Assembly (NCBI GenBank): GCA_964498525.1
Contig: CAZCGU010000004.1
Location: 62,001-126,000, forward strand
DNA length: 64,000 nucleotides
Source: DTU098 sp964498525
GTDB taxonomy: Bacteria; Bacillota; Desulfotomaculia; Desulfotomaculales; Pelotomaculaceae
Direction: 5' to 3'
The notes beneath the pieces are model-generated. The model did not search any database. It saw only the letters and a list, made by a program, of their open reading frames with translations, and had not been told where the DNA came from. Positions 53,156-61,990 of the stretch are shown here, piece after piece; position 1 is the stretch's first letter, and every line of letters begins with the position of its first letter. Both the position numbers and the translations under genes were made by a program.

Positions 53156-53425
53156 CTTTTCCTTTTCTTTCTTCACCTGCTTTACTTGATTTTCCTCCCC
53201 CTTTTTAGTGACCCAGGCATGCTTGCAGTCCAGGCACCGCCACGAGCTTTTGCCCATAAGGACAAAAAGTGAAAAAAGAAGCGCTATTCCCGCTAAAAAC
53301 CAGAGCGGCGGAAACCGGGTTGCCAGCCAGACCAGGCATCCTCCGCTGGCCAGAAGGGTCAGGGCCATGGCCCACGAACTAATTTTCTGCACATGATAAG
53401 AACCGCAGTGCGGACACTGGAGCAA
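53150..53425 (-). CDS. Small membrane protein with split zinc ribbon
   Basis: 91 residues from a TTG at 53425, 8 nt behind GGAGGG; the longer upstream frame looks non-coding. CPHCGSYHV at residue 4 and CLDCKHAWV near 67 form a zinc ribbon split by two membrane spans (MALTLLASGGCLVWLA and FPPLWFLAGIALLFSLFVL). A basic, Lys-rich tail follows. No function known. Confidence 0.65.
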   Translation of the reverse strand: MLQCPHCGSYHVQKISSWAMALTLLASGGCLVWLATRFPPLWFLAGIALLFSLFVLMGKSSWRCLDCKHAWVTKKGEENQVKQVKKEKEKK

Positions 53426-53676
53426 GGCAACTTCCCTCCAGAACAAAGGCTTAAAACCCGTGCCCCTTACATTAAAAAAATAATAACAAACCCCGCCCGG
53501 GTGAAATAACTGATTGCCGGCGAAAAAAACCACACCTGCCGGGGCATCCAGTGGTTTATCCCGGCGCAAGGCCAGTTTTGCCGGTAAAATAACAAGGTAA
53601 AAAAACTATTTAGGCAATTTTATCATATTTTGCGGGAATTATCTATTTAAAAACTCACAAACCAGGAGGATTAATA

Positions 53677-53994
53677 ATGTATACCAGGTACCCCATCGTT
53701 CTCCCCTGCAATTACTGCGGCTACATGGGCGTCCTGAAATTCCTGGTTAGTTACTGTGAAAGGGACCAGGAGACAATAAAAAGCCCTTGCGGCTACCAGG
53801 TTCATGACATTTTACAGCCCTGGGGCGTTGCCTATGAACTATTGCAGTGCATTTCATGCGGTGCGGTCATCCTGATCAAAATTCAATGGCATGACAACTG
53901 GAAGCCCGAGGACTACAAAACCAGGATTTTGCACGTCGATGCCCCCGGGACACCCGGACCCCGGGCTGCCGCAACACGAAAAACGGACCCTTGA
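53677..53994 (+). CDS. Hypothetical protein with cysteine pairs
   Basis: 105 residues, with AGGAGG upstream of the ATG. CNYCGYMG (residue 11) and CISCGAVI (near 58) suggest a zinc-binding fold; further cysteines lie at about 27 and 38. The C-terminus is Pro/Arg-rich. No family recognised. The good ribosome site and motif support a real gene. Confidence 0.6.
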   Translation: MYTRYPIVLPCNYCGYMGVLKFLVSYCERDQETIKSPCGYQVHDILQPWGVAYELLQCISCGAVILIKIQWHDNWKPEDYKTRILHVDAPGTPGPRAAATRKTDP

Positions 53995-54024
53995 AAACAG
54001 CCGCCAGGAGCAATCAAGTACATC

Positions 54025-54195
54025 CTAAAAGCTTTCCCTGAGGTAGAGGGCATATATGGCTACGGCCATGGTGAAGGCTGCCAGCATAAAAACTCCAATG
54101 GCCCCCCGCCGGAAACCTTTTTTCAGGGCCCACTGCCCGTAAGTAAAGGTGTAGTAAGTAACGGCCAGGGGAACTATGAGCAGGAGCCATTTAAT
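54025..54195 (-). CDS. Small membrane protein, fourth gene of the gerA operon
   Basis: A 56-residue frame begins right behind the gerC stop. It has two hydrophobic spans (WLLLIVPLAVTYYTFTY and GVFMLAAFTMAVAIYALYL) separated by a basic turn (KKGFRRGA). No ATG/GTG/TTG is available; the likely start is ATT at 54195, 6 nt behind GGGGGAG. Small two-span proteins in or near ger operons (GerD-less types, GerQ/GerX-like extras) are known to affect receptor function. Here the position and membrane pattern support a germination role; the start codon is unusual. Confidence 0.55.
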   Translation of the reverse strand: MKWLLLIVPLAVTYYTFTYGQWALKKGFRRGAIGVFMLAAFTMAVAIYALYLRESF

Positions 54196-54196
54196 C

Positions 54197-55477
54197 TTAC
54201 TCTCCCCCTTTATTGGGTGTTGTTTTTAACAGAAGGCCGGTCCGCCGGATCCGGCTGTGGACAGTCACATTAACTTCCGCATCCGGATAGCGTTCCAGCC
54301 AACGAAACTCTTCCCAGGGGGAAGTTGTCCAAAAATGTCGTTTGGCCTTGTTGCCGAAACCGACGATGTCGGATCTGAACTCCTCCTGGGTGCGCCGGAT
54401 CAAATCCTGGCATCCCCGCTGGATTTCAAGGGAAAAGGCTTCTTCCAGAACGGCTTTATTTTCCCCGCTCTCATAGTTAATACCGCTCATGATTCCGATA
54501 ATTTCCGGTTCCAGATAAATGTCAACGTCAATTGCAACCTTCCCTTCCGGGTCGATCCTGGTCTTTATTTTCGAGCGGCGCGCCTGCCTGACCTCCAGGC
54601 CCACAAGCGCGGGTTCACCCGCCAGAGGATCCGCCACTGTGAGCTTCCCGCTTCTGAACCTGCCCTGAAGCATCAGGAGATATCTTGACTCTTCCCCTCC
54701 TATGGAACCAACCATCCGGTCCCCCCGGAACACAGCGTTGCCTATAATCTGTGCCGGGTTTCCCCCTGTAAGCGGCACCTCCCCGGCTAGATAATCTTCC
54801 GTAGTCAAGTTGCTGACGCCCACACCCGCCGCCGCCCGGGCAGTTTCCTGGTCGCTTTCCTGGATTGCCACCAGGGGAGCAGTTCCATCAACAGCAAAGG
54901 AATTTAAATCATCGTAAAAATGCTGATAAAGGGTACTGGAATAAAGGCCATGGTTCCCTGTCAGCGCCCTGATCAACTCAAATTGTTTGGTGGGACTCAG
55001 TTCCAGCAAGGGCTTGTTATTTTCCATGTAATCCTTTGCGCTTCCCCTGCTGATCAGGATCAGGGATGTCCCCCGCAGCTCGCGGTAGCGGATCAGGGGT
55101 AAAAGCAGCTTTTGCAGGCCCTCCCTGGCCAGTTCTTCCGAAAAAATATAGGCTTTGGTGTGCAGCAGCGAAAGCCGCCGATCCACGCTGATATCAAACA
55201 AATTCAAAGAAGGTATGATCGAGTTGCTTTCCAGTCCCATTATTACCGTACTGCCGGCCTCATCATCCCCCGAACCACCGCCTCCGGCGCCAGTACCGGC
55301 AATATTCATGGGGTTGGCGATGCCAACGCTTAGCAGAAGTTCACTTTGTTTCCCCCGGTCAAAACCAAGGGACAAAATATAAGCCACCTCATCCGTCTCC
55401 CTGGCGCCCCAGCATCCGCAGGTTGTGAGCGTGATTATTGCCGCCAGACTAAAAACCAGGGCCCTAAGGACCGGCAC
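54197..55477 (-). CDS. gerAC: Spore germination receptor subunit C (lipoprotein)
   Basis: 426 residues with a lipoprotein signal peptide (LRALVFSLAAIITLTTCGCW; lipidated Cys probably residue 22). The Ger(x)C pattern is seen: RETDEVAYILSLGFDRG after the signal, DRRLSLLHTKAYIFSEELAREG near 105, LRGTSLILISRGSAKDYM near 135 and a C-terminal domain with HFWTTSPWEEFRWLERYPDAEVNV. It is anchored to the outer face of the spore inner membrane and forms a nutrient receptor with the A and B subunits. Overlaps gerAB by 14 bp. Confidence 0.93.
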   Translation of the reverse strand: MPVLRALVFSLAAIITLTTCGCWGARETDEVAYILSLGFDRGKQSELLLSVGIANPMNIAGTGAGGGGSGDDEAGSTVIMGLESNSIIPSLNLFDISVDRRLSLLHTKAYIFSEELAREGLQKLLLPLIRYRELRGTSLILISRGSAKDYMENNKPLLELSPTKQFELIRALTGNHGLYSSTLYQHFYDDLNSFAVDGTAPLVAIQESDQETARAAAGVGVSNLTTEDYLAGEVPLTGGNPAQIIGNAVFRGDRMVGSIGGEESRYLLMLQGRFRSGKLTVADPLAGEPALVGLEVRQARRSKIKTRIDPEGKVAIDVDIYLEPEIIGIMSGINYESGENKAVLEEAFSLEIQRGCQDLIRRTQEEFRSDIVGFGNKAKRHFWTTSPWEEFRWLERYPDAEVNVTVHSRIRRTGLLLKTTPNKGGE

Positions 55478-56561
55478 GGCGAACCCACCTCCTCAACTGG
55501 AAGATTATTAGGACCAGAACCGGGAGAACATAGTTGGGCAGCAGGGCAAAGGGCCGCAGGAAATCCAAATCTATTCTTATCATGGAAGGAAGATCCGGCG
55601 GCAGAAGGCTGACCATGAACATGAGCAGGCCCAGGGGCCAGATTAGCGGGCGGTAATCGGGCAGCTTCAATAATCTGGCCAGGGAAACGGCAGCCCCGTA
55701 AAGGGTAAGGGCGATCTTCAGGGCCCCTACCACGCTCCAGATAATTACAAAAACCGCCTCGACCCGCTGAAAAAAACGACCGAGGTAGATAAGTCTGGAC
55801 AACTTATAAAAGGGCAAGGTGAATTCAGTCAGGGAGTGATAATTAATGGCCATGGTCAGGGTAGCCAGAAACGCCGCCCCGAGTCCATAAGCTATCAGCA
55901 TGGCCCGGAAGCCGATGCTGCGGAACTGTTTCGCCCCGCCCATGGCCTGGACCAGAACTGCCGCCAGGATAACTTCTGTTATAGCGGCAGCGCTGAGAGA
56001 ACCCGCGCCGAAAACAGGGAGGGGCCCTTTGCCGAAAAGGGGAAATAGGTTGTCCGGATTGCACTGGGGGATTATGGCCAGCAAGATGAGGACAATACCC
56101 CCAAGAACGTAGAGGTAAGAAAGCCGGGAGGTCCGGGCCAGGATCTCGATGCCCAGATAGGCTCCTGCCAAACCCATGGCCAGAAAAGCCACACTGATTA
56201 CGCTGACTGGTGTTTCAGGCAAAGCAGCAATGATCATGGCCTCGGAGAACTCCCTGGTAAAGAGGGTTCCTACGGCTAAAAAAAAGGAAACCGTAACCAA
56301 ATTAAAGAGCATGCCCACTGCAGGTCCAAAAACCTCTTCGGTAATTTCAATAATGGTTTTACCGGGATACTTATTTAATATTACCGACATCACGTAAATT
56401 CCGGCCAGAGCTAAAACCAATCCTCCCAGAAGGGTCATCCAGGCAGCTGAGCCCGCTATTTCAACAAGATTTCTGGGGTACGGCAAGAAAAACCTGGCGA
56501 TATTGGAGATGGCCAGCAGAATCACCGCTTCCGCCGGTCCAAAGGTACCTTCCCTGATCAA
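55464..56561 (-). CDS. gerAB: Spore germination receptor subunit B (endospore permease)
   Basis: 365 residues with about 10 membrane segments, matching the APC-superfamily Ger(x)B family. The start is a TTG at 56561 whose codon overlaps the gerAA stop (TTGA). Segments such as GKTIIEITEEVFGPAVGMLFNLVTV and LSRLIYLGRFFQRVEAVFVIIWSV are typical. It is the probable germinant-binding subunit. The ligand cannot be predicted. Confidence 0.93.
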   Translation of the reverse strand: MIREGTFGPAEAVILLAISNIARFFLPYPRNLVEIAGSAAWMTLLGGLVLALAGIYVMSVILNKYPGKTIIEITEEVFGPAVGMLFNLVTVSFFLAVGTLFTREFSEAMIIAALPETPVSVISVAFLAMGLAGAYLGIEILARTSRLSYLYVLGGIVLILLAIIPQCNPDNLFPLFGKGPLPVFGAGSLSAAAITEVILAAVLVQAMGGAKQFRSIGFRAMLIAYGLGAAFLATLTMAINYHSLTEFTLPFYKLSRLIYLGRFFQRVEAVFVIIWSVVGALKIALTLYGAAVSLARLLKLPDYRPLIWPLGLLMFMVSLLPPDLPSMIRIDLDFLRPFALLPNYVLPVLVLIIFQLRRWVRRAGP

Positions 56562-58510
56562 TTTAAATCACCCCCGTCCTTCTTAAGCCAGGTCCTGGAA
56601 ACCTTCGGTTCCCGGGTTATATCCTGGGGATTAAGGTAATCCGGTCGACTTTCGTGAAAGAAAACCGGCAGCCGGGTGACTACATCTGCCCCGGCAGCCG
56701 TCCGGGGAGCGGTCGGAACCAGATAGGGGACTCCGAAGGACTTCAGATTTGCTGTTAACAGGACCTGGATAAAAAGGCCGATGGAAATTCCGAAAAAGCC
56801 CAGCGTCGCACCCAGGGCAATATAAACAAAACGATAAATACGCGTGGTAAAGGCCAGAGAATAATAGGGGATAGCAAAGGAAGCCAGTCCGGTGATGGCT
56901 ACCAGGATAACCAGGATAGGGCTGACAATATTGGCCTCCACCGCGGCCTGACCCAGGATCAGGGCGCCCACGATCCCAATGGTTGTGCCCATTACACCGG
57001 GTACGCGCAACCCTGCCTCGCGGATAAATTCCAGGGCGAATTCCATCATCAGCACTTCCACAATAGAGGGAAAGGGCACCCTTTCCCGGTTTCCGGCAAT
57101 GGCCAGAAGCAGCTCTGTAGGAAGCATTTCATGGTGGAAAAGGACGAGGGAAAGATACAGCCCGGGTAATAAAAAGGAAATCAGGAAGGCAAAAGCCCGC
57201 AGGTAACGGATGTAAGTCCCGAACTGCCATCGGATGTAAGTTTCTTCCCCTGTGTGGAGTTGTTCGTACATAGTGGAGGGAACAACAAGGGCAAAGGGGC
57301 TGCCGTCCACAAGGATTGCCACTTTTCCCTCGATAATCTTGGAGGCGACCCTGTCCGGGCGCTCCGTGGACAGGAAGGTTGGGTTCAAATTATATGGATT
57401 GTCTTCGATGAATTGCGCCAGGATGCCGCTGTCTTGAAGATAATCCACCTTAACCCCCTTTATGCGTCTTTTAACCTCATCGACCAGAGCCGGGTTGGCC
57501 AAGTCCCGCAGGTACATAACTGCTATGTAGGTTTTGATGCGGCTGCCCACCGTCAACATTTCCGTGGACAGCTGCTCGGTTTTCATCATTTTTCTCAGCA
57601 GGGCAGTGTTGACCCGCAGATTCTCCGTAAAGGCCTCCTGGGGTCCATGAATTGTCTGTTCGCTCTCGGGCCTATCTACAGAGCGGCGCTCCCAACCCCT
57701 TGTCTCCACCAATAAAGCTTTGCCGCAGCCTTCGAAAAAGAAAGCCGTTTCCCCATAGTTTACTCCGTCTAATAGCTTACGAAGGCTGGACGTCGCCTCG
57801 ATTTGGTTGCTGGGCAGCAGGCTATCCTTAACCAGGTCGGCTATTTTTTCCCCACCGGACGGGGAAGTCCCTCCGGCAAAGGCCATCACAGCCTGCAGCA
57901 GGAGGTTCTGGAGAATACTATCCGTCAGGCCGTCGATGAAAACGGCAAAACTTCGAACCGGGGGTACCGTATTAATCGTAAAATCCCTGACAACTATGTC
58001 TTTATTTTGGGGTAAACCGTATAACCTGGTGATGACATCCCTATTTTCCTTGAGCAATGGGCTGACCTGCCCGTCGCCCCCGGCCTTATGCGCGTTATTT
58101 CCGGACGAGGGAATGGGCTTCCGGAAAGTACGGCGGCTTCTCAGCTTTTTATTCCAGCCGGACGTTTCCCCGTCCCCTTTGTCCGCACCTTCCTGTTCCC
58201 TGTCTTGCCCGTGCTGCTGTTCAGCTTTCCCGGCCTGCTGATCAGACTTTCCGGTCTTTTGACCGGGCTTTCCAGACTTCTGCTCAACTTTTTCGAGCTG
58301 TTGTCCAGCTTGCGCGTTCCCTTGTTGAGCATCCGCCCCAGTCGTTTGTTTTCCTTCACCGGTTTTTTGTTCGTTATTAATACCGGCCTGTACCTGGCTG
58401 CCCTTGCCTATTCCCGGTTGATCATCTTTTGTCTCTTTTAAAATAAAGCCTTCCCTGTCGAGATTTTCCTGATACGAAACCATCTTCAGAAGTTCTTTCA
58501 GTTTTATCAT
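56558..58510 (-). CDS. gerAA: Spore germination receptor subunit A
   Basis: 650 residues from ATG 58510 behind GGAAGGTG. Residues about 40-145 are a hydrophilic Gln/Lys/Gly-rich stretch with loose repeats of the type GKxxQKxGKxxQQ, longer than in many GerAA proteins. The conserved part follows: GCGKALLVETRGWERRSVDRPESEQTIHGPQEAFTENLRVNTALLRK near 255-300, the NPYNLNPTFLSTERPDRVASKIIEGKVAILVDGSPFALVVPS block near 370-415, then five or six membrane spans. GerA proteins form the oligomeric channel-like core of the receptor. First gene of the operon. Confidence 0.93.
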   Translation of the reverse strand: MIKLKELLKMVSYQENLDREGFILKETKDDQPGIGKGSQVQAGINNEQKTGEGKQTTGADAQQGNAQAGQQLEKVEQKSGKPGQKTGKSDQQAGKAEQQHGQDREQEGADKGDGETSGWNKKLRSRRTFRKPIPSSGNNAHKAGGDGQVSPLLKENRDVITRLYGLPQNKDIVVRDFTINTVPPVRSFAVFIDGLTDSILQNLLLQAVMAFAGGTSPSGGEKIADLVKDSLLPSNQIEATSSLRKLLDGVNYGETAFFFEGCGKALLVETRGWERRSVDRPESEQTIHGPQEAFTENLRVNTALLRKMMKTEQLSTEMLTVGSRIKTYIAVMYLRDLANPALVDEVKRRIKGVKVDYLQDSGILAQFIEDNPYNLNPTFLSTERPDRVASKIIEGKVAILVDGSPFALVVPSTMYEQLHTGEETYIRWQFGTYIRYLRAFAFLISFLLPGLYLSLVLFHHEMLPTELLLAIAGNRERVPFPSIVEVLMMEFALEFIREAGLRVPGVMGTTIGIVGALILGQAAVEANIVSPILVILVAITGLASFAIPYYSLAFTTRIYRFVYIALGATLGFFGISIGLFIQVLLTANLKSFGVPYLVPTAPRTAAGADVVTRLPVFFHESRPDYLNPQDITREPKVSRTWLKKDGGDLN

Positions 58511-58696
58511 GCCGCACCTTCCAGCAATCTTCATTGTGTCTTATTGTGTCCAGGTTAAATTCACCTATGCGTGCTGTTGTCCAGCCTTAAGGAGAAAAAG
58601 CAAGGAAACAATACAACCCCCTGGCGGGGGGTAAAACAGGTTCAGCTCTGAAAGAGCCCTTGTTTTGGTGTTATCTCCCGGCAGCTGTTTCTTCGC

Positions 58697-58720
58697 AAAA
58701 AAAGGGGGCTTCGCTGCCCC
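58697..58720 (-). terminator. Hairpin with T-tract, minus strand
   Basis: GGGGC-n6-GCCCC followed by seven T residues on the minus strand. It is a second potential terminator between the small membrane protein gene and gerAA. 58511-58877 also contains a CCCCC-TGGC-GGGGG hairpin at about 58617-58634 in the gerAA leader and no gene. Confidence 0.5.
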
Positions 58721-58824
58721 GGCTTTCATTTTTTGGGTGTTATTTTATAAAACTACAATAACTGGCTGTTTATAGGCTTATAAAGGTCATGCAGCTACTG
58801 TCCAAACCGGCGTAATCCGGGAAA

Positions 58825-58860
58825 TAAAAAAAGAACGGGAGCCCCTTTTACGGGGTCCCG
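58825..58860 (-). terminator. Rho-independent terminator of the small membrane protein gene
   Basis: CGGGACCCC / GGGGCTCCCG pair around an A-rich loop with a seven-T tract on the minus strand, 18 bp behind the stop at 58878. Confidence 0.75.
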
Positions 58861-58877
58861 CCACTTTGACCGAAATA

Positions 58878-59120
58878 TTATTCGGAGGGATTAACCAATT
58901 CTTCGTCGTTTTCTTTGATTTTTTTCTGCTTTACTTTATAACACGCGGCTGCCGCAACAAGTAACGGGGCGGCAACCACGGGGAGACCGGAAAGCAAACT
59001 GATGATGCCGCCCAGGGAAAAGAACCAGCAGGAAAGTCCTAAATTGTGAAAAAGACTGAAGGAGCCGCCCAGGACAGACGCTGCCGCCAGTATTACTCCT
59101 TCTGTGACAATCTTTTCCAT
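58878..59120 (-). CDS. Small membrane protein of unknown function
   Basis: 80 residues from ATG 59120 behind GGGGGAG. Two to three hydrophobic segments (VILAAASVLGGSFSLF, CWFFSLGGIISLLSG, VVAAPLLVAAAACY) are followed by a charged tail (KVKQKKIKENDEE). No family recognised. Transcribed alone, with a terminator behind it. Confidence 0.65.
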   Translation of the reverse strand: MEKIVTEGVILAAASVLGGSFSLFHNLGLSCWFFSLGGIISLLSGLPVVAAPLLVAAAACYKVKQKKIKENDEELVNPSE

Positions 59121-59295
59121 AACTCCCCCGCCCTTCATTTCCTGATTCAACCTTTACCTCTTTAGACGTTAAATATCCCGGTTTGGTTCTGCCCGGCGGC
59201 TAAATATTTAAATTTTTTCAATATATAAGTACAACTTTCTACAAACCGGTAATAAATCAATGTTATTGTTTCTTCACCCATCCGGCGTTTCGCTA

Positions 59296-59802
59296 TTAAC
59301 TGGCAGGATTCGGCGCACGGGCAAGCAGATCCCTGATAAGCCGGATTGCCTCCTCCGCGCTTTGAGCCTGGTGCAAAAATCCTTCGCCTGAATACACTTG
59401 AAAAAGCATGTGGACATCAAAATTAAGCAGAATTACAGGTTTCTTATATTTTAAGGCCAGGGCAATTTCGGATATTGTACCGGCCTTACCGCTCACCGCC
59501 ACAATAATGTTACTGGAAAGGACATTAATCACATTCCTGGCTCCCCCCATACCCGTGGCAACGGCAATATCTATATACCGGGAGGCGTGCTCAGTGCCCG
59601 CGTCTGGAAGGATGCCAACAGTTAAACCTCCCTTAGCCCTGGCGCCCCTTGCCGAAGCATCCATGACTCCGATATTCCGGCCCCCGTTTAGTAAAACCCA
59701 GCCCTCTTCGGCTATTAATGCACCCAGACGGTAGGCCAGGTTGCAATCTTCAGCTGACGCTGACTCTCCGCCACCCATAACACCTATAACCGGCTTTCTC
59801 AT
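59296..59802 (-). CDS. TIGR00725-family (LOG/MoCo-carrier-like) protein
   Basis: 168 residues with a Rossmann-type fold: VIGVMGGGESASAEDCNLAYRLGALIAEEGWVLLNGGRNIGVMDASARGA, then NIIVAVSGKAGTISEIALALKYKKPVILL. The GGxxGxM and PGGxGT-like (here SGKAGTISE) motifs relate it to lysine decarboxylase-like and molybdenum-cofactor carrier proteins. A cofactor-carrier role would fit the Mo enzymes of this genome but is unproven. Confidence 0.85.
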   Translation of the reverse strand: MRKPVIGVMGGGESASAEDCNLAYRLGALIAEEGWVLLNGGRNIGVMDASARGARAKGGLTVGILPDAGTEHASRYIDIAVATGMGGARNVINVLSSNIIVAVSGKAGTISEIALALKYKKPVILLNFDVHMLFQVYSGEGFLHQAQSAEEAIRLIRDLLARAPNPAS

Positions 59803-59854
59803 TTAACCTCACCTCCTGATATTCATAGCTTCTCTTTTTTCTCTATTATAGCCG

Positions 59855-59887
59855 TAAAAAACATAAACCGCCCGGCCCGGACGGTTT
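59855..59887 (-). terminator. Rho-independent terminator of the phosphorylase gene
   Basis: AAACCGTCC / GGGCGGTTT (9-bp stem with one G-T pair, 5-nt loop) and a T-tract on the minus strand, 46 bp behind the glgP stop. Confidence 0.75.
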
Positions 59888-59932
59888 AACAACTGTTTTT
59901 ATTTTCCTGGGACAGATTGCTGCGATCCCTTC

Positions 59933-61696
59933 CTACAAATCCAGGGAGGATTCTTTGTTGTAGACGAAAGCATTCCCCCGCGGATCCGCCCATTGTTTTT
60001 CCAATACGGCTTCTTCAGACAAATTCAATCCGGCGTCCTGAACCTCAACCTGTTCAACCTCTGGCGGGAATTCCTCTTCCCGGTACATCAGATCATAATA
60101 CTCCCTGATCATCCGCCGGGAGGAAAACTGCCAGTGGGCCATATCGACACAAGCAAACATCATATCAAGCCACCTGGTGCGGTCGTGATAAAAGGTCTGA
60201 ATAACTTCCCCCGTCAGCGTTTCATAAAGCGCCTTCAAGTCTTCCGCGTCCTGATCCAGATCGGGGTCATTGCGGTGAGCGTTGTTTATCAGCCAGCCGC
60301 TTACGCCGTGCTGCGGTCCTTCCCCCACCCAGCCGTCCACGATAGAAAGGTTGAGCACTCCGTTGACGGCAGCCTTCATACCCGAGGTGCCGCTAGCCTC
60401 CATGGGTCTTCTGGGGTTATTGAGCCAGAGGTCACAGCCCCGTACCAGCATGCGGGCCACTTCCATGTTGTAGTTTTCCAGGAAGACGATGCTGTCCCTG
60501 TACTTACGATCCATTTCAATAAGAGACTTGATGATTTCCTTACCCATCCTGTCTTCGGGGTGGGCTTTGCCGGAAAAAACCAGTTGTATTTTTTTCTCCT
60601 TCAAGAGCGGAGCAATGATTTCCTCATTTCTAAAAATTAAATCGCTCCGCTTGTAGGGGGCGGCCCGGCGGGCAAAGCCTATGGTCAACACATTTTCATT
60701 CAATTTTGTACCCGTATGTCTTTTAACGTAATCAAGCAAATCTTTTTTCAACCGCATATGCGGCTCCCAGATATCGCCTCCGGTTTTAAAGGCTGTCTTT
60801 ACCCCCTGATCCTGCCAGGTGTCGATATGCACGCCGTTGGTAATAGAAATAATAGGAGAAGCATAATAAATACCCCTCCACATATTCCTTGCTGTTTTAC
60901 CGTGGGTTTTGGACACGGCATTGGTGATCCGGGAAAGCCTCAGGGCCGCTACGGTCAGATTAAAAGGATCCCCGCCCAAAAACTTCATCTGGTTGTAATC
61001 CAGTCCATTGTAGGCGCCCATATGGTCCAAAAGTTCGTGAGCATGGGACTCATTTCCCGCCGCCACAGGGGTATGGGTGGTAAAAACAACCTGTTTCCTG
61101 GTCTCCCGCCAGGCGTCTTCAAAGGACAGTCTGCCATCATCCATCTTTTCCCTGATCAATTCAATCCCCGCCAGAATGGCGTGCCCTTCATTGAAATGGT
61201 ATACATCAACGGGGATTTTCAGCGCCCTCAGGGCCCGGATACCCCCCACTCCAAGGATGATTTGTGCCGCCACCCTTTCCTGGGGCCCCCCTGCGTAAAG
61301 ACGGTTTGTCATCCAACCGTTGGAGCTGCCCGGATAATTGGTATCAAGGAGATAGAGGGGAATATTCCCATACTGGTCCACCAGGCGCACCTTGCAGGTA
61401 ACATCTTCACCGCGAATCCGTACAGTAACAGTGACACCGGTATCTTTCACAAACTTATAATCAAGATTTGGGTACAAATCATAGGGCATCAAATCTTCGC
61501 CTATAAACTGGTGAGTATAATCCTGCCTCCACAGAATTCCCAGCGCCACCATCTGAAACCTTTCGTCTCTGGCAGCCTTGATGTAATCACCGGCCAGCAC
61601 ACCAAGTCCACCCGCGTAAATTTGAAGCTTCTCGTTCAGACCGTATTCCATGCAAAAATAAGCCACCCTTGGTAATTCACTGCGATAATGCGCCAA
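59933..61696 (-). CDS. glgP: Alpha-glucan (glycogen) phosphorylase, short TIGR02094 type
   Basis: 587 residues from a TTG at 61696, 9 nt behind GGGAGG; the frame extends to 61786 without a good ribosome site. Family segments: LPRVAYFCMEYGLNEKLQIYAGGLGVLAGDYIKAARD at the N-terminus, VFTTHTPVAAGNESH near 240, ITNGVHIDTW near 320, FARRAAPYKRSDLI near 375 and the PLP-site block EASGTSGMKAAVNGVLNLSIVDGWVGE near 465 with the PLP lysine. It releases glucose-1-phosphate from storage glucan. Unlinked to other glycogen genes here. Confidence 0.92.
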   Translation of the reverse strand: MAHYRSELPRVAYFCMEYGLNEKLQIYAGGLGVLAGDYIKAARDERFQMVALGILWRQDYTHQFIGEDLMPYDLYPNLDYKFVKDTGVTVTVRIRGEDVTCKVRLVDQYGNIPLYLLDTNYPGSSNGWMTNRLYAGGPQERVAAQIILGVGGIRALRALKIPVDVYHFNEGHAILAGIELIREKMDDGRLSFEDAWRETRKQVVFTTHTPVAAGNESHAHELLDHMGAYNGLDYNQMKFLGGDPFNLTVAALRLSRITNAVSKTHGKTARNMWRGIYYASPIISITNGVHIDTWQDQGVKTAFKTGGDIWEPHMRLKKDLLDYVKRHTGTKLNENVLTIGFARRAAPYKRSDLIFRNEEIIAPLLKEKKIQLVFSGKAHPEDRMGKEIIKSLIEMDRKYRDSIVFLENYNMEVARMLVRGCDLWLNNPRRPMEASGTSGMKAAVNGVLNLSIVDGWVGEGPQHGVSGWLINNAHRNDPDLDQDAEDLKALYETLTGEVIQTFYHDRTRWLDMMFACVDMAHWQFSSRRMIREYYDLMYREEEFPPEVEQVEVQDAGLNLSEEAVLEKQWADPRGNAFVYNKESSLDL

Positions 61697-61990
61697 CCTC
61701 GGATACCTCCCTAAAGCCTCGCTATTATTTTGTGACCCATCTTTGGAGGCAAATGCTCTTAACTTTATATTCTGTTTTAAAGTCAATATTTATACCATTT
61801 CCGCGGTGAAGTAATATTTTAGTATAACAAGGCGTTTTGTGTAGAATTATCCGGCCTTGCACTACCGAAATATTACCCGGCCCGAAGAATTATCCGGCTT
61901 GCCCGACTTGCTGCAAAATGAAGGAATCTCCTCCTGCACTGTCAAAATAAGTATTGTACGAGACGATACAATAAAGGAGGCTAAAAAACC

